A DNA stretch of 64,000 bases from Paraburkholderia aromaticivorans (GTDB lineage Bacteria > Pseudomonadota > Gammaproteobacteria > Burkholderiales > Burkholderiaceae). Position 1 is the first letter of the stretch, and each line of letters starts with the position of its first letter. The position numbers and the translations under genes are program-made. This document shows positions 30,907 to 43,887 of the stretch, in pieces. The notes beneath the pieces are model-generated. The model worked only from the letters and a program-made list of their open reading frames with translations, made no database searches and was not told the DNA's origin. The stretch is taken from positions 4,216,001-4,280,000 of the forward strand of contig NZ_CP051516.1 in assembly GCF_012689525.1 (NCBI RefSeq). The letters run 5' to 3'.

Positions 30907-31377
30907 TTAGAAACGGAAGTGCGAGAACGCCTTGTTGGCTTCTGCCATCCGGTGAACTTCGTCGCGCTTCTTCATTGCGCCGCCACGGCCTTCGGCCGCT
31001 TCGGAGAGTTCACCTGCCAGACGCAGGGCCATCGACTTCTCGCTGCGCTTCTTCGCGGCTTCACGCAGCCAACGCATCGCCAATGCCATACGACGCGACG
31101 GGCGCACTTCGACCGGAACCTGATAGTTCGCACCACCAACGCGGCGGCTCTTCACTTCGACCACCGGCTTGACGTTGTTGAGCGCTACCGTGAACACTTC
31201 CAGCGGGTCCTTGCCACCCTTGGTCTGGATCTGTTCGAAAGCGCCGTACACGATACGCTCGGCAACCGACTTCTTGCCGGAGAGCATCAGCACGTTCATG
31301 AACTTAGCTACATCAACGTTACCGAACTTCGGATCCGGCAACACTTCCCGCTTGGGGACTTCGCGACGACGCGGCAT
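30907..31377 (-). CDS. rpsG: 30S ribosomal protein S7
   Basis: uS7 organises the 3' major domain of 16S rRNA and in E. coli represses the str operon. It has 156 residues starting [19 protein letters not shown], which matches the family signature region. The C-terminus is [14 protein letters not shown]. It lies 179 bases after rpsL. In E. coli the corresponding gap is the S7 binding site, and here no gene is seen in it. Confidence 0.97.
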   Translation of the reverse strand: MPRRREVPKREVLPDPKFGNVDVAKFMNVLMLSGKKSVAERIVYGAFEQIQTKGGKDPLEVFTVALNNVKPVVEVKSRRVGGANYQVPVEVRPSRRMALAMRWLREAAKKRSEKSMALRLAGELSEAAEGRGGAMKKRDEVHRMAEANKAFSHFRF

Positions 31378-31556
31378 GTTTCTTCCTTTAACTTTTCAGT
31401 TGGAGCTACTTTTAGCCCCTCGGCCACCAACTAACCCGATTCATCTCTAACGACTTACCAGCCTGGTCGGGTGACCACTTACTCGACAGCACCGGCGATT
31501 CCGGCACCACCGCTATTACCGCCTTTGCAGGCGACCTGAAACTACTGACCGGCTAA

Positions 31557-31937
31557 TTACTTGCCAGCCTTGGCACGCTTCGCACCGTACTTCGAGCGAG
31601 CCTGCTTGCGATCCTTGACGCCCTGGGTATCCAGCGAGCCGCGAACCATGTGGTAACGCACACCAGGCAAGTCTTTCACACGGCCGCCGCGAATCAGCAC
31701 GACCGAGTGTTCCTGCAGGTTGTGGCCTTCACCACCGATGTACGAAATGACTTCGAAGCCGTTCGTCAGACGAACCTTGGCAACCTTACGCAGTGCCGAG
31801 TTAGGCTTCTTCGGCGTCGTGGTGTACACACGGGTGCACACGCCGCGACGCTGGGGGCAGTCCTGCAAAGCCGGGCTCTTGCTCTTCGTCGTTTCCGACG
31901 CGCGGCCTTTGCGAACCAGTTGATTGATGGTTGGCAT
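31557..31937 (-). CDS. rpsL: 30S ribosomal protein S12
   Basis: uS12 at the decoding centre. It has 126 residues. Lys43 and Lys88 (in [11 protein letters not shown] and [11 protein letters not shown]), the residues whose mutation gives streptomycin resistance, are wild type, as is Asp89, which is often methylthiolated. It is the first gene of the str segment, with a good promoter about 140 bases upstream. Confidence 0.98.
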   Translation of the reverse strand: MPTINQLVRKGRASETTKSKSPALQDCPQRRGVCTRVYTTTPKKPNSALRKVAKVRLTNGFEVISYIGGEGHNLQEHSVVLIRGGRVKDLPGVRYHMVRGSLDTQGVKDRKQARSKYGAKRAKAGK

Positions 31938-32076
31938 TGTTTATTCCTGAAATTGAACAAAATCGACGCATCTGTTTCCGGGCAAAGCAGAAACGATTGC
32001 GCATCGAACTTCCGGACAGGGTAGTCAGCGTACGAATTGACTTCGCGCGCAGGCACTCCAAGAACCGGAACCTAGC

Positions 32077-32106
32077 ATAATATTCCGAAATTACTAAGGG
32101 AGTCAA
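32077..32106 (-). promoter_or_regulatory. Sigma70-type promoter of rpsL (str segment)
   Basis: On the minus strand TTGACT (32106-32101) and TATTAT (32082-32077) each match consensus in five of six bases, with an 18-base spacer. The leader to the rpsL ATG at 31937 is about 135 bases. The promoter lies just beyond the recQ stop. Confidence 0.75.
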
Positions 32107-32159
32107 CAGGTTGCGATGTTTCGTACCCCTGTCGACCCGCTCAGGCACTCGCTGAGAGC

Positions 32160-34007
32160 TTAGTCCGCGGCGACGACTTCCAGCAATTCGTCGCCGAAAC
32201 GGTCTAGTTTGCGCGCGCCCATACCCGGAATGCCGCGCAAATCCTCGATCGAGTCGGGGCCGTTGCGGGCAATTTCCGCCAAGGTCGCATCGTGGAAAAT
32301 CACGTACGCCGGCACGCCGTCGCTCTTCGCGGTTTCGGTGCGCCATGCGCGCAGCCGCTCCCAGCGCGCGCGTTCGCGCGGGCCCATGCCGATCGTCGGG
32401 TCGGCACGCTCACTGGTGCGGCCGGACGATTGACGCGTGCGCGTAGGCTTCACGTAGCGGCGCATCGTGACGTTCTGCTCGCCCTTGAGCACCGGCTTGC
32501 TTGCCTCGGTCAGGACAAGCGAGCCAAATCCCTCATGGTCGACCGTTAGATAGCCGAACGCGACCAGTTGGCGAAATACCGCGCGCCACTCCGGCTCGCC
32601 CAACGCCGAACCGATGCCGAACGTGGTCAGCTTCTCGTGACCACGCTGCACGATTTTCTCGCTGCTGCTACCACGCAGGATGTCGATCAGATGGCCGGCG
32701 CCGAAGTGAAAGCCGCTCGCCCGCTGCGCGCGAAACACGCACGACAGCGCCATCCGCGACTCACGTGTCGCATCCCATGTGTCCGGCGGTTCAAGGCAGT
32801 TGTCGCAGTTGCCGCAAGGCTTGCTCGACTCACCGAAATACGCGAGCAGTCGCACTCTCCGGCAGGTCGCCGCCTCGCACAGTCCGAGCAACGCATCCAG
32901 TTTGCCGGTCTGTACGCGTTTGTGCGCGTCGTCAGCGTCGGACTCGTCGATCATCTTGCGCTGCTGCACGACGTCGCCGAGACCGTAGGCCATCCATGCG
33001 TTCGCCGGCATGCCGTCGCGGCCCGCGCGACCCGTTTCCTGGTAGTAGCCTTCGACGCTCTTCGGCAAGTCGAGGTGAGCGACGAAACGCACGTCCGGTT
33101 TGTCGATGCCCATGCCGAATGCGATCGTCGCGCACATCACGATCCCTTCCTCGCGCTGAAACATCTCCTGATGCTTCTGGCGGATTTCGAATTCCATGCC
33201 GGCGTGATACGGCAGCGCGCGCATCCCTTTTTCCTTCAGCCACTCCGCCGTCTCTTCGACCTTGCGACGCGACAGGCAATAGACGACGCCGGCGTCGGTC
33301 GTGCCGTCCGGCTTCGAATGCTCCGCGCGGATGAAGTCCAGCAACTGCGTACGCGCATTGTCCTTCTCGACGATGCGATAACGGATGTTCGGCCGGTCGA
33401 AGCTCGACACGAAAATGCGCGCGTCGTCCAACGCGAGGCGGTGGATGATCTCGTCGCGCGTGATTGCATCAGCGGTGGCCGTCAGCGCAATTCGCGGCAC
33501 GTTCGGGAATCGCTCGTGCAGCACCGACAATTGAATGTATTCCGGTCGGAAATCGTGCCCCCATTGCGACACGCAATGCGCTTCGTCGATGGCGAACAAT
33601 CCGATGCGCGTGCGCTCCAGCAGTTCCTGGAAACGGGGTGTCATCAAACGTTCTGGCGCCACGTAGAGCAGATCGATTTCGCCTTCGCGCAATGCGCGCT
33701 CGGTCGCCATCGCCTCGGCGCTCGACAGCGTCGAATTCAGATACGCCGCACGCACGCCCACTTCGGTGAGCGCGGCGACCTGGTCCTGCATCAGCGCGAT
33801 CAGCGGAGAAACGACGATGCCGGCGCCGAAGCCGCCTTCCCGGCGCACCAGCGACGGAATCTGATAGCAGAGGGACTTGCCTCCGCCCGTCGGCATCAGC
33901 ACGAGACAATCGCCGCCGCCGGCGACGTGCTCGACAATTTCGCCCTGCTGTCCTCTGAACGCGGGGTAACCGAAGACTTCGTTGAGGATTTCGAGCGGAC
34001 GGGACAT
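32160..34007 (-). CDS. recQ: ATP-dependent DNA helicase RecQ
   Basis: 3'-5' superfamily 2 helicase of recombination and replication-fork repair. It has 615 residues. Walker A is [13 protein letters not shown] (about 41-53), the DEAH box is [15 protein letters not shown], motif III is TATAD and motif VI is [11 protein letters not shown] zinc-binding cysteine set ([12 protein letters not shown] then CGNCDNC), a winged helix and a C-terminal HRDC domain (about 535-615) follow. It stands alone between two translation/transcription operons, with the rpoC terminator in front of it, and so probably has its own promoter in 34008-34140. Confidence 0.97.
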   Translation of the reverse strand: MSRPLEILNEVFGYPAFRGQQGEIVEHVAGGGDCLVLMPTGGGKSLCYQIPSLVRREGGFGAGIVVSPLIALMQDQVAALTEVGVRAAYLNSTLSSAEAMATERALREGEIDLLYVAPERLMTPRFQELLERTRIGLFAIDEAHCVSQWGHDFRPEYIQLSVLHERFPNVPRIALTATADAITRDEIIHRLALDDARIFVSSFDRPNIRYRIVEKDNARTQLLDFIRAEHSKPDGTTDAGVVYCLSRRKVEETAEWLKEKGMRALPYHAGMEFEIRQKHQEMFQREEGIVMCATIAFGMGIDKPDVRFVAHLDLPKSVEGYYQETGRAGRDGMPANAWMAYGLGDVVQQRKMIDESDADDAHKRVQTGKLDALLGLCEAATCRRVRLLAYFGESSKPCGNCDNCLEPPDTWDATRESRMALSCVFRAQRASGFHFGAGHLIDILRGSSSEKIVQRGHEKLTTFGIGSALGEPEWRAVFRQLVAFGYLTVDHEGFGSLVLTEASKPVLKGEQNVTMRRYVKPTRTRQSSGRTSERADPTIGMGPRERARWERLRAWRTETAKSDGVPAYVIFHDATLAEIARNGPDSIEDLRGIPGMGARKLDRFGDELLEVVAAD

Positions 34008-34138
34008 GAATTTGAGAGAAGCAGCGTGATGCCGGTGACACGAATTTTACCAACGCATTCGTGCTGCGCCTGCGCTTTGATGCAGCGTTAGCCGTTCGGC
34101 CTACCAATCCGCAAAAAAACGCAAAAAGAAAAGCGCAT

Positions 34139-34170
34139 AAAAAAAGCCGCTCAGTCGAAACTGAGCGGCT
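34139..34170 (-). terminator. Rho-independent terminator after rpoC
   Basis: The stem AGCCGCTCAG/CTGAGCGGCT around TCGAAA (34145-34154 and 34161-34170) is followed on the minus strand by seven T. It lies 41 bases downstream of the rpoC stop and ends the rpoBC transcript before recQ. Confidence 0.93.
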
Positions 34171-34211
34171 TCGCTGGCCGGTGAGCCCCAAGCGGCTTGC
34201 GCCGCCAGGAC

Positions 34212-37200
34212 TTACTCGCCTGAGTGCTGCTGTTCGGCGGCCGGGGTTTCCGGCGTACCAAATTCGAACGACTCTTCCGCTGCGATCTGATCGAAACGCT
34301 CGCGGTCCGACAGTTCCTTGCTCTTGCGTGCCTTGTGGAACGCGAGACCCGTACCGGCCGGAATCAGGCGGCCGACGATCACGTTTTCTTTCAGACCACG
34401 CAGGTCGTCGCGCTTGCCCATGATCGCCGCTTCGGTCAGCACGCGGGTCGTTTCCTGGAACGACGCCGCCGAGATGAACGAATCGGTCGACAACGAGGCC
34501 TTCGTGATACCGAGCAAGACGTTTTCGTACGTTGCCGGACGCTTGTCTTCCGCGATCATACGGTCGTTCTCGTCGAGCATATCCGACCGCTCGACCTGTT
34601 CGCCCGGGATGAAGCGCGTATCGCCGTTATCCGAAATCTGCACGCGACGCAGCATCTGACGAACAATCACTTCAATGTGCTTGTCGTTGATCTTCACGCC
34701 TTGCAGACGGTACACGTCCTGCACTTCGTCCACGATGTAACGCGACAGCGCTTCGATACCTTGCAGACGCAAGATGTCGTGCGGATCGGCAGGACCGTCG
34801 ACAATCATTTCGCCCTTGTTGACGACCTGACCATCGTGCACCAGAACCTGCTTTTCCTTCGCGATCAGGAACTCGTGCTGATTGCCTTCGAGGTCCGTGA
34901 TAACGAGACGCTGCTTGCCCTTCGTGTCCTTACCGAACGATGTCGTACCCGTGACTTCCGCCAGGATACCTGCGTCCTTAGGCGAACGTGCTTCGAACAG
35001 TTCGGCCACACGCGGCAGACCACCGGTAATGTCACGCGTTTTCTGCGATTCAACCGGAATACGTGCCAGCACTTCACCGACCTGCACCTGCTGACCATCC
35101 TTCACGGTGATCAGAGCGCCGACCTGGAAGCCGATCTGCACCGAGTGCTCGGTGTTCGGGATCTTGACTTCTTCGCCGTTCGCATCGAGCAGCTTGACCT
35201 GCGGACGCACCGTCTTCGCGGCTTGCGAGCCACGACGCTTCACGTCGATCACGACCAGCGTGGACAGACCCGTCACATCGTCGATCTGCTTCGCAACGGT
35301 CACGCCTTCTTCGACGTTTTCGAACTTCACCGTACCGCCCCACTCGGTGATGATCGGACGCGTCAGCGGATCCCACGTTGCCAGTTGCGTACCGGCCTTG
35401 ATCTGCGCGCCGTCCAGTTGCAACAGCGTCGCGCCGTACGGCACCTTGTGACGTTCGCGCTCGCGACCGTGGTCGTCGGTGATCATCGCTTCGCCCGAAC
35501 GCGAGATGACGATCTGCTCGCCCTTCGCGTTGGTGACGTAACGCATCGTCGCCGTGAAACGCACCGTGCCGTTCGACTTCGCTTCAACCGACGAAGCCAC
35601 TGCCGCACGCGACGCCGCACCACCGATGTGGAACGTACGCATCGTGAGCTGCGTGCCCGGTTCACCGATCGACTGCGCAGCGATCACGCCGACTGCTTCA
35701 CCGACGTTGACCGACGAGCCGCGGCCCAGGTCGCGGCCGTAGCAGGCTGCGCACAGACCGTAACGCGTTTCGCAAGTCAGCGGCGTACGCACGCGCACTT
35801 CGTCGATACCGAGGCGTTCGATTTCTTCGACCGCGTCTTCGTCGAGCAACGTGCCCGTTTCGTACAGCGTTTCCTGCGATTCCGGATTAACGACGTCAGC
35901 CACCGTCACGCGACCAAGGATACGGTCACGCAGCGCTTCGACGACTTCACCGCCTTCGACCAACGCCTTCATGGCGACGCCGTTGGACGTACCGCAATCG
36001 TCCTCGACCACCACCAGATCTTGCGTCACGTCGACGAGACGACGCGTCAGGTAACCCGAGTTTGCCGTCTTCAGTGCCGTATCAGCCAGACCCTTACGTG
36101 CGCCGTGGGTCGAGATGAAGTACTGCAACACGTTCAGGCCTTCACGGAAGTTCGCCGTAATCGGCGTCTCGATGATCGAGCCGTCCGGCTTCGCCATCAG
36201 GCCACGCATACCAGCCAGCTGACGAATCTGAACCGCGGAACCACGAGCACCCGAGTCCGCCATCATGTAAATCGAGTTGAACGATTCCTGACGCGTTTCG
36301 TTGCCGTCGCGATCCGTGACCGGTTCCGTCGACAGCTGTTCCATCATCGCCTTGCCGACCGCTTCCGACGTTGCCGACCAGATGTCGACCACGTTGTTGT
36401 AGCGTTCTTGCGAGGTGACGAGACCCGACATGTACTGACGGTCGTATTCCTTCACCTTCTTCGCGGCGTCGCCGACGATGGTTTCCTTCTGCGGCGGCAC
36501 GAGCATGTCGTCGACGCAGATCGAGATACCAGCGCGCGTTGCCAGACGGAAACCCGACTGCATCAACTGATCGGCAAAAATCACCGTTTCACGCAGACCG
36601 CACTTGCGGAATGCGGTGTTGATGAGGCGCGAGATTTCCTTCTTCTTCAGCGGCTTGTTCAGCACCGAGAACGGCAGGCCCGGCGGCAGAATTTCCGACA
36701 GGATCGAACGGCCGACGGTCGTCGCGTACAGCGTGATCTTCGGCACGAACGCTGGCGCACCTTCCGACTTGTCTTCGTTATGGACCATTTCGGTGATCCG
36801 CACGTTGACGCGCGAGACGAGCTCGACTTCCTTGTTCTCGTACGCACGCAGCGCTTCCGAGACGCCCGTGAACGTCAGGCCTTCGCCCTTGGCGTTCACT
36901 GCTTCACGAGTCGCGTAGTACAAACCGAGCACGATATCCTGCGACGGCACGATCGACGGATCGCCGTTGGCCGGGAACAGAACGTTGTTCGACGCCAGCA
37001 TCAGCGTGCGCGCTTCCATCTGCGCTTCGAGCGACAGCGGCACGTGAACAGCCATCTGGTCACCGTCGAAGTCGGCGTTGAACGCCGCGCAAACGAGCGG
37101 ATGCAGCTGAATTGCCTTACCTTCGATCAGCACCGGCTCGAAAGCCTGAATGCCAAGACGGTGAAGAGTAGGCGCACGGTTCAGCATGACCGGATGTTCG

Positions 37201-38450
37201 CGAATGACTTCTTCGAGAATGTCCCACACCACCGCCGTCTGGTTCTCGACTTCCTTCTTCGCAGCCTTGATGGTGGTAGCAACACCCATCACTTCGAGCT
37301 TGTTGAAGATGAACGGCTTGAACAGTTCGAGCGCCATCAGCTTCGGCAGACCGCACTGATGCAGCTTGAGCGTCGGGCCGACCACGATCACCGAACGGCC
37401 CGAGTAGTCGACGCGCTTACCGAGCAAGTTCTGACGGAAACGACCGCCCTTACCCTTGATCATGTCAGCAAGCGACTTCAGCGGACGCTTGTTCGCGCCG
37501 GTCATGGCCTTACCGCGACGACCGTTGTCGAGCAGCGAATCGACGGCTTCCTGCAGCATCCGCTTTTCGTTGCGGACGATGATTTCAGGCGCCTTCAGTT
37601 CGAGCAGACGCTTCAACCGGTTGTTACGGTTGATCACCCGGCGATACAGGTCGTTCAGGTCCGACGTCGCGAAACGGCCGCCGTCCAGCGGCACCAGCGG
37701 ACGCAGTTCCGGCGGCAGCACCGGCAGCACTTCGAGCACCATCCAGTCAGGCTTGATGCCCGAACGCTGGAAAGCCTCGAGCACCTTCAGGCGCTTCGCG
37801 TACTTCTTGATCTTCGCTTCCGAACCCGTGTTCTTGAGTTCGGTGCGCAGCATCTCGACCTGTTCGTCGATGTTGATCGCGCGCAGCAGTTCGCGCACGC
37901 CTTCCGCACCCATCTCGGCGCGGAATTCGTCGCCGTATTCTTCGACCTTGTTGTAGTAATCCTCTTCCGTCATGATCTGCCGCGCTTTCAGCGGCGTCAT
38001 GCCCGGATCGATCACCACGTATGCTTCGAAGTACAGCACGCGTTCGATATCGCGCAGCGTCATGTCGAGCACCATGCCCAGACGCGACGGCAGCGACTTC
38101 AGGAACCAGATGTGCGCAACCGGCGAGGCCAGTTCAATGTGGCCCATCCGTTCGCGACGCACCTTCGCCAGCGTCACTTCGACGCCGCACTTCTCGCAGA
38201 TCACGCCACGGTGCTTCAGGCGCTTGTACTTGCCGCACAGGCATTCGTAGTCTTTGATCGGCCCGAAGATCTTCGCGCAGAACAAACCATCGCGTTCCGG
38301 CTTGAACGTCCGGTAGTTGATGGTTTCCGGCTTCTTCACTTCACCGAACGACCACGAACGGATCTTGTCCGGCGAAGCCAGACCGATCTTGATCGCGTCA
38401 AAAACTTCAGGCTGTTGGACTTGCTTGAATAGATCGAGCAGAGCTTTCAT
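34212..38450 (-). CDS. rpoC: DNA-directed RNA polymerase subunit beta'
   Basis: Catalytic clamp subunit of 1412 residues, close to the 1407 of E. coli. The Mg-binding loop [16 protein letters not shown] holds the three catalytic aspartates. The N-terminal zinc ribbon has cysteines in [11 protein letters not shown] and ICEKCGVEV, and the second zinc site has [16 protein letters not shown]. Bridge helix and trigger loop regions are present ([16 protein letters not shown]). It starts 21 bases after rpoB. Confidence 0.99.
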   Translation of the reverse strand: MKALLDLFKQVQQPEVFDAIKIGLASPDKIRSWSFGEVKKPETINYRTFKPERDGLFCAKIFGPIKDYECLCGKYKRLKHRGVICEKCGVEVTLAKVRRERMGHIELASPVAHIWFLKSLPSRLGMVLDMTLRDIERVLYFEAYVVIDPGMTPLKARQIMTEEDYYNKVEEYGDEFRAEMGAEGVRELLRAINIDEQVEMLRTELKNTGSEAKIKKYAKRLKVLEAFQRSGIKPDWMVLEVLPVLPPELRPLVPLDGGRFATSDLNDLYRRVINRNNRLKRLLELKAPEIIVRNEKRMLQEAVDSLLDNGRRGKAMTGANKRPLKSLADMIKGKGGRFRQNLLGKRVDYSGRSVIVVGPTLKLHQCGLPKLMALELFKPFIFNKLEVMGVATTIKAAKKEVENQTAVVWDILEEVIREHPVMLNRAPTLHRLGIQAFEPVLIEGKAIQLHPLVCAAFNADFDGDQMAVHVPLSLEAQMEARTLMLASNNVLFPANGDPSIVPSQDIVLGLYYATREAVNAKGEGLTFTGVSEALRAYENKEVELVSRVNVRITEMVHNEDKSEGAPAFVPKITLYATTVGRSILSEILPPGLPFSVLNKPLKKKEISRLINTAFRKCGLRETVIFADQLMQSGFRLATRAGISICVDDMLVPPQKETIVGDAAKKVKEYDRQYMSGLVTSQERYNNVVDIWSATSEAVGKAMMEQLSTEPVTDRDGNETRQESFNSIYMMADSGARGSAVQIRQLAGMRGLMAKPDGSIIETPITANFREGLNVLQYFISTHGARKGLADTALKTANSGYLTRRLVDVTQDLVVVEDDCGTSNGVAMKALVEGGEVVEALRDRILGRVTVADVVNPESQETLYETGTLLDEDAVEEIERLGIDEVRVRTPLTCETRYGLCAACYGRDLGRGSSVNVGEAVGVIAAQSIGEPGTQLTMRTFHIGGAASRAAVASSVEAKSNGTVRFTATMRYVTNAKGEQIVISRSGEAMITDDHGRERERHKVPYGATLLQLDGAQIKAGTQLATWDPLTRPIITEWGGTVKFENVEEGVTVAKQIDDVTGLSTLVVIDVKRRGSQAAKTVRPQVKLLDANGEEVKIPNTEHSVQIGFQVGALITVKDGQQVQVGEVLARIPVESQKTRDITGGLPRVAELFEARSPKDAGILAEVTGTTSFGKDTKGKQRLVITDLEGNQHEFLIAKEKQVLVHDGQVVNKGEMIVDGPADPHDILRLQGIEALSRYIVDEVQDVYRLQGVKINDKHIEVIVRQMLRRVQISDNGDTRFIPGEQVERSDMLDENDRMIAEDKRPATYENVLLGITKASLSTDSFISAASFQETTRVLTEAAIMGKRDDLRGLKENVIVGRLIPAGTGLAFHKARKSKELSDRERFDQIAAEESFEFGTPETPAAEQQHSGE

Positions 38451-38471
38451 TGCTTTCTCTCCGTAGTCCGA

Positions 38472-41400
38472 TTAGTTGCGGTCGAGGTCGATGTCGATAC
38501 CGAGCGAGCGGATTTCCTTCACCAACACGTTGAAGGATTCCGGCATGCCGGCGTCGATCACGTGATCGCCCTTGACCAGGTTTTCATAAACCTTGGTCCG
38601 GCCTGCCACGTCGTCCGACTTCACCGTCAGCATTTCCTGCAGCACGTACGATGCGCCGTACGCTTCGAGCGCCCACACTTCCATTTCACCGAAACGCTGG
38701 CCACCGAATTGCGCCTTACCGCCCAACGGCTGCTGCGTCACGAGCGAGTACGGGCCCGTGGAACGCGCGTGCATCTTGTCGTCGACCAAGTGGTGCAGTT
38801 TCAGGTAGTGCATGTAGCCGACCGTCACCGTACGTTCGAACATTTCGCCCGTGCGGCCGTCGTACAGACGCACCTGATTCTTCGACGGCGTCATGCCGAG
38901 GTTCTTCGCGATGTCGTCCGGGAATGCCAGGTCCAGCGCGCGCGACATTTCTTCTTCCGTCGCGCCGTCGAACACCGGCGTCGCGAACGGCACGCCTTCG
39001 CGCAGGTTCTTCGCCAGTTCGACGATCTCGTCGTCCGTGAAGCTGTCCAGCTCTTCGGCGCGGCCCGACTCGTTGTAGATCTTGGTCAGGAATTCGCGCA
39101 GTTCAGTGATCTTCGCCTGACGCTGCAGCATTTCGCCGATACGCCAGCCGAGACCCTTCGCGGCCCAACCCAGATGCACTTCGAGAACCTGACCCACGTT
39201 CATCCGCGACGGCACGCCGAGCGGGTTCAGAACGACGTCAGCCGGACGGCCGTCGGCCATGTACGGCATGTCTTCGATCGGAACGATCTTCGACACCACA
39301 CCCTTGTTACCGTGACGGCCGGCCATCTTGTCGCCAGGCTGCAGGCGGCGCTTGACTGCCAGATATACCTTGACCATCTTCAACACGCCCGGCGGCAGTT
39401 CGTCGCCTTGCGTGAGCTTCTTGCGCTTTTCTTCGAACGCCAGATCGAACTGGTGACGCTTCTGTTCGATCGAGTCCTTGATGGCTTCGAGCTGTGCCGC
39501 TGCTTCTTCGTCCGCGAGGCGGATGTCGAACCAGTGGTAGTGATCCAGATCTTGCAGGTAAGCCTGTTCGATCTTCGTGCCCTTGGCCAGCTTCTTCGGA
39601 CCGCCGTTCGCGACCTTGCCGTCGAGCATACGTGCGAGACGCTGGAACGCGTCGCCTTCCACGATACGCAACTGGTCGTTCAGGTCGAGGCGATAGCGCT
39701 TCAGTTCATCGTCGATGATCTGTTGCGCACGCTTGTCGCGCTGAATGCCTTCACGCGTGAACACCTGGACGTCGATCACCGTGCCGCTCATGCCCGACGG
39801 CACGCGCAGCGACGTGTCCTTCACGTCCGAAGCCTTTTCACCGAAGATCGCGCGCAGCAACTTTTCTTCCGGCGTCAGTTGGGTTTCGCCCTTCGGCGTG
39901 ACCTTGCCGACCAGCACGTCGCCTGCTTCGACTTCAGCGCCGATGTAGACGATGCCCGACTCATCGAGACGGCCGAGTTGCACTTCAGCCAGGTTCGAGA
40001 TGTCGCGCGTGATTTCTTCCGGTCCGAGCTTCGTATCGCGAGCAACGACGTTCAGTTCTTCGATATGGATCGACGTGTAACGGTCGTCAGCAACCACCTT
40101 CTCCGAGATCAAAATCGAGTCTTCGAAGTTGTAGCCGTTCCACGGCATGAACGCGACCAGCATGTTCTGGCCGAGAGCCAGTTCACCGAGGTCGGTCGAT
40201 GCGCCGTCAGCCAGCACGTCGCCACGCGACACGATGTCGCCGACCTTCACGATCGGGCGCTGGTTGATGTTCGTGTTCTGGTTCGAACGCGTGTACTTGA
40301 TCAGGTTGTAGATGTCCACGCCGACGTCGCCAGCAACCGCTTCATCGTCGTTCACGCGGATCACCATACGGCCTGCGTCGACGTAGTCCACCACGCCACC
40401 GCGGAATGCCTGAACCGTCGTACCCGAGTCGACTGCCACCGTGCGCTCGATACCCGTACCGACCACGGCCTTTTCAGGACGCAGACACGGCACAGCCTGA
40501 CGCTGCATGTTCGAACCCATCAATGCGCGGTTCGCGTCATCGTGCTCGAGGAACGGAATCAGCGATGCTGCCACCGACACGATCTGCGACGGCGCCACGT
40601 CCATGTACTGGATGCGGTCCGGCGTGACCATCAGCGTTTCGCCTGCTTCACGTGACGACACCAGTTCGTCGGTCAGCGAGCCGTCAGCAGCAACCGCCGC
40701 GTTCGCCTGAGCGATCACGTAACGGCCTTCTTCGATCGCCGACAGATAGTCGATCTGATCGGTCACCTTGCTGTCCACGACCTTGCGATACGGCGTTTCG
40801 AGGAAGCCGTATTCGTTCAGGTGCGCGTACAGAGCGAGCGAGTTGATCAGGCCGATGTTCGGACCTTCCGGCGTTTCAATCGGGCACACACGACCGTAGT
40901 GAGTCGGGTGCACGTCGCGGACTTCAAAGCCAGCGCGCTCACGCGTCAAACCGCCCGGGCCAAGAGCCGAAACACGGCGCTTGTGGGTGATTTCCGACAG
41001 CGGGTTCGTTTGGTCCATGAACTGCGACAGCTGCGACGAACCGAAGAACTCGCGAATCGCCGACGAAATCGGCTTCGAGTTGATCAGGTCGTGCGGCATC
41101 AGGTTTTCGCTTTCGGCCTGACCGAGGCGTTCCTTCACAGCACGTTCGACACGCACGAGACCTGCGCGGAACTGGTTTTCCGCCAGTTCGCCGACGCAAC
41201 GCACACGACGATTGCCCAAGTGGTCGATGTCGTCCACTTCGCCCTTGCCGTTACGCAACTCGACCAGGATCTTGATCGTGGCGAGGATGTCGTCGTCTTG
41301 CAGCGTCATCGGTCCGACGATTTCGTCGCGGCCGACACGGCGATTGAACTTCATACGACCCACCTTGGACAGGTCGTATGCGTCTTCGCTGTAGAACAGA

Positions 41401-42578
41401 CGGTTGAACAGCGCCTCGACCGCTTCTTCGGTCGGCGGTTCGCCCGGACGCATCATGCGGTAGATCGCGATGCGTGCGGCCATCTTGTCCGCGGTTTCGT
41501 CGATACGCAGCGTCGACGAGATGTACGGACCTTGATCCAGATCGTTCGTGTAGAGCGTCTGGATGTCTTTGATCTTCGACTCGCGCAGCTTCTCGAGGAC
41601 GGTTTCCGTGATTTCGTCGTTCGCGTTGGCGATGACTTCACCGGTGTCGCCGTCGACGACGTTCTTCGCCAGCACGCGGCCGAGCAGATAGTCTTCCGGG
41701 ACCGAGATGAACTTGGTCTTCGCGTTGTCGAGGTCGCGAATGTGCTTCGCGTTGATCCGCTTGTCCTTCTGGACGATCACGTTGCCATCACGGTCCGTGA
41801 TGTCGAAACGCGCGACTTCACCACGCAGACGCTCCGGCACGAATTCCATCTGTGCGCCTTCCGGCATCAGCGTGAAATTGTCGAACACGAAGAAGTTTGC
41901 GAGGATCTGTTCCGGCGTGAGCCCGATTGCCTTCAGCAGGATCGTGACCGGCATCTTACGGCGACGATCGACGCGGAAGTACAGCACGTCCTTCGGGTCG
42001 AACTCGAAATCGAGCCACGAACCGCGGTAAGGAATGATACGTGCCGAGAACAGGAGCTTGCCCGAGCTGTGCGTCTTGCCCTTGTCGTGTTCGAAAAACA
42101 CGCCCGGCGAACGGTGCAGCTGCGAAACGATCACACGTTCCGTGCCGTTGATGACGAACGAACCGGTCGGCGTCATGAGCGGAATTTCGCCCATGTACAC
42201 TTCCTGTTCCTTCACTTCCTTGACGACCGGCTTGCTCGGCGATTCCTTGTCGAGCAGCACCAGGCGCACTTTCGCGCGCAGGGCCGAGCAGTACGTCAAA
42301 CCGCGCTGCTGACATTCCTTGATGTTGAATGCCGGCGGCGACAGCATGTAGCTGACGAACTCTAGACGAGCGAACCCGTTATGCGAAACAATCGGGAAAA
42401 CGGAAGTAAACGCAGCTTGCAGGCCTTCCGGCTTGCGTTGCGTGGACGACGTGTCTGCTTGCAGAAACGTGCTGAATGATTCAAGCTGGGTAGCCAGCAG
42501 GAAAGGTACTTGGTGAACGATGGGGCGCTTCGCAAAACTCTTGCGAATACGCTTCTTCTCGGTGAAGGAATATTGCAT
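38472..42578 (-). CDS. rpoB: DNA-directed RNA polymerase subunit beta
   Basis: Beta subunit of 1368 residues. The rifampicin pocket reads [20 protein letters not shown] then [11 protein letters not shown], with the Asp, His and Ser positions that mutate to resistance all in their sensitive form. The C-terminal ends ([20 protein letters not shown]) that pack on beta' are present. It is preceded by a 370-base non-coding gap with an attenuator just after rplL. Confidence 0.99.
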   Translation of the reverse strand: MQYSFTEKKRIRKSFAKRPIVHQVPFLLATQLESFSTFLQADTSSTQRKPEGLQAAFTSVFPIVSHNGFARLEFVSYMLSPPAFNIKECQQRGLTYCSALRAKVRLVLLDKESPSKPVVKEVKEQEVYMGEIPLMTPTGSFVINGTERVIVSQLHRSPGVFFEHDKGKTHSSGKLLFSARIIPYRGSWLDFEFDPKDVLYFRVDRRRKMPVTILLKAIGLTPEQILANFFVFDNFTLMPEGAQMEFVPERLRGEVARFDITDRDGNVIVQKDKRINAKHIRDLDNAKTKFISVPEDYLLGRVLAKNVVDGDTGEVIANANDEITETVLEKLRESKIKDIQTLYTNDLDQGPYISSTLRIDETADKMAARIAIYRMMRPGEPPTEEAVEALFNRLFYSEDAYDLSKVGRMKFNRRVGRDEIVGPMTLQDDDILATIKILVELRNGKGEVDDIDHLGNRRVRCVGELAENQFRAGLVRVERAVKERLGQAESENLMPHDLINSKPISSAIREFFGSSQLSQFMDQTNPLSEITHKRRVSALGPGGLTRERAGFEVRDVHPTHYGRVCPIETPEGPNIGLINSLALYAHLNEYGFLETPYRKVVDSKVTDQIDYLSAIEEGRYVIAQANAAVAADGSLTDELVSSREAGETLMVTPDRIQYMDVAPSQIVSVAASLIPFLEHDDANRALMGSNMQRQAVPCLRPEKAVVGTGIERTVAVDSGTTVQAFRGGVVDYVDAGRMVIRVNDDEAVAGDVGVDIYNLIKYTRSNQNTNINQRPIVKVGDIVSRGDVLADGASTDLGELALGQNMLVAFMPWNGYNFEDSILISEKVVADDRYTSIHIEELNVVARDTKLGPEEITRDISNLAEVQLGRLDESGIVYIGAEVEAGDVLVGKVTPKGETQLTPEEKLLRAIFGEKASDVKDTSLRVPSGMSGTVIDVQVFTREGIQRDKRAQQIIDDELKRYRLDLNDQLRIVEGDAFQRLARMLDGKVANGGPKKLAKGTKIEQAYLQDLDHYHWFDIRLADEEAAAQLEAIKDSIEQKRHQFDLAFEEKRKKLTQGDELPPGVLKMVKVYLAVKRRLQPGDKMAGRHGNKGVVSKIVPIEDMPYMADGRPADVVLNPLGVPSRMNVGQVLEVHLGWAAKGLGWRIGEMLQRQAKITELREFLTKIYNESGRAEELDSFTDDEIVELAKNLREGVPFATPVFDGATEEEMSRALDLAFPDDIAKNLGMTPSKNQVRLYDGRTGEMFERTVTVGYMHYLKLHHLVDDKMHARSTGPYSLVTQQPLGGKAQFGGQRFGEMEVWALEAYGASYVLQEMLTVKSDDVAGRTKVYENLVKGDHVIDAGMPESFNVLVKEIRSLGIDIDLDRN

Positions 42579-42898
42579 ACGATCTCCGAATCACGGCGGG
42601 CATTGTTGTCGAGGCAGGATACCTTGATGAGACAACCCGAGTGTTCACCGACTGAGACCCGATGGCCGTCCGATGGCCTGAACGAGCCTAGAAGCTTGGT
42701 GGTTGGCCGCTACCAACCGCTGGCTGACGGCAGCGGATGCCTATGTTGCCCGCTACCCGACCAAACTTGCCTTCTGCAGTCGCTTCAGAAGACAAAGAGA
42801 AACGCCGGTCAATGTTGCCGAATGGCGGTTTTCTTTGGCCTCTGGGAGCCACATTCTTGCCGAAAAGGCTAGGCAAAAACGCGTCCCCCACAAAGCAC

Positions 42899-42930
42899 AA
42901 AAAGGCCGGCGGTGGAAAACCGCCAGCCTT
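42899..42930 (-). terminator. Intrinsic attenuator between rplL and rpoB
   Basis: On the minus strand AAGGCTGGCGGT pairs with ACCGCCGGCCTT (12 pairs, one G-T wobble) around TTTCC and is followed by TTT. It sits 19 bases after the rplL stop. An attenuator at this place is well known in E. coli, where it lowers RNA polymerase output relative to L7/L12. The remaining 42579-42898 is leader without a gene. I found no convincing promoter there. Confidence 0.85.
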
Positions 42931-42948
42931 CGCACAGCGCGCTGAAAC

Positions 42949-43320
42949 TTACTTGATTTCAGCTTTCGCGCCGGCTTCTTCCAGCTTCTTCTTGGCTTCT
43001 TCAGCAGCAGCCTTCGGCACCGCTTCCTTAACAGGCTTCGGTGCGCCGTCGACCAGATCCTTCGCTTCCTTCAGGCCGAGACCCGTCAGTTCACGAACAG
43101 CCTTAATGACCGAAACCTTGTTCGCGCCGACTTCCGTCAGGTTGACCGTGAATTCGGTTTGCTCTTCAGCAACAGCTGCAGCTGCGCCTGCCGGGCCTGC
43201 CACTGCAACAGCCGCTGCCGACACGCCAAACTTTTCTTCGAACGCCTTGACCAGTTCGTTCAGTTCCAGAACCGACATCGAGCTTACTGCCTCGAGGATG
43301 TCTTCTTTTGCGATTGCCAT
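42949..43320 (-). CDS. rplL: 50S ribosomal protein L7/L12
   Basis: Stalk protein bL12, present in several copies per ribosome, which recruits translation factors. It has 123 residues. The N-terminal dimerisation part is [20 protein letters not shown]. An Ala-rich hinge follows, then the C-terminal domain with [20 protein letters not shown] and [15 protein letters not shown]. It lies 63 bases after rplJ. Confidence 0.98.
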   Translation of the reverse strand: MAIAKEDILEAVSSMSVLELNELVKAFEEKFGVSAAAVAVAGPAGAAAAVAEEQTEFTVNLTEVGANKVSVIKAVRELTGLGLKEAKDLVDGAPKPVKEAVPKAAAEEAKKKLEEAGAKAEIK

Positions 43321-43383
43321 TTGAAATACTCCTAAATTGAATTCGGATACAGCCAGCGATCAATCACGCTCGACTGAAGTGCG

Positions 43384-43887
43384 TTACGCAGCGGTTTCTT
43401 CGCCTTGTTTCTTTTCTGCCAGCGCGGCCAGAGCGCGCGCAAAGCCGGAAACAGGTGCTTGCATAACGTACAACAGCTTGGCGAGCAGTTCTTCGCGGCT
43501 CGGGATGTTTGCCAGCGCTTGCACGCCAGCCTTGTCCATCACCTTGCCTTCGTAGGAACCGGCCTTGATGATCAACTTGTCATTGGTTTTGCCAAAGTCG
43601 TTGACGACCTTAGCAGCAGCAATTGCATCTTCCGAGATGCCGTAGATCAGCGGACCAGTCATCTGCTCTGCCAGCGGAGCAAACGGGGTACCTTCGACAG
43701 CGCGACGCGCCAACGTGTTTTTCAACACGCGAAGGTAAACCTGTTGCTCACGCGCTTTCGCGCGCAGCTTGGTCAGATCGCCAACCGCGATTCCACGATA
43801 CTCAGCCAGAACCACGGTCTGGGCTTTCGCGACTTGCGCGGCAACCTCAGCGACGACGGCCTGCTTGCTTTCTTTGTTAAGTGGCAC
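43384..43887 (-). CDS. rplJ: 50S ribosomal protein L10
   Basis: Base of the ribosomal stalk, uL10. It has 167 residues from a GTG at 43887 ([17 protein letters not shown]). GGAGG is well placed in front of the GTG, while a longer in-frame ATG at 44004 would lie in the leader. The conserved [18 protein letters not shown] and [20 protein letters not shown] are present. L10 in complex with L12 represses its own mRNA in other bacteria. Confidence 0.95.
   Translation of the reverse strand: MPLNKESKQAVVAEVAAQVAKAQTVVLAEYRGIAVGDLTKLRAKAREQQVYLRVLKNTLARRAVEGTPFAPLAEQMTGPLIYGISEDAIAAAKVVNDFGKTNDKLIIKAGSYEGKVMDKAGVQALANIPSREELLAKLLYVMQAPVSGFARALAALAEKKQGEETAA

Noticed and set aside
34224..38432. A 1402-codon open frame antisense to rpoC, and similar long antisense frames over rpoB, dsbD, fusA and both tuf genes
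   Set aside because: They mirror the real genes in the register where high-GC codon bias avoids stops. The translations are Arg/His-rich, match no family, and have no ribosome sites.
42659..42681. Tandem CCGATGGCC words before rpoB as a repeat element
   Set aside because: Only two nine-base copies are present, which is within chance for GC-rich DNA.
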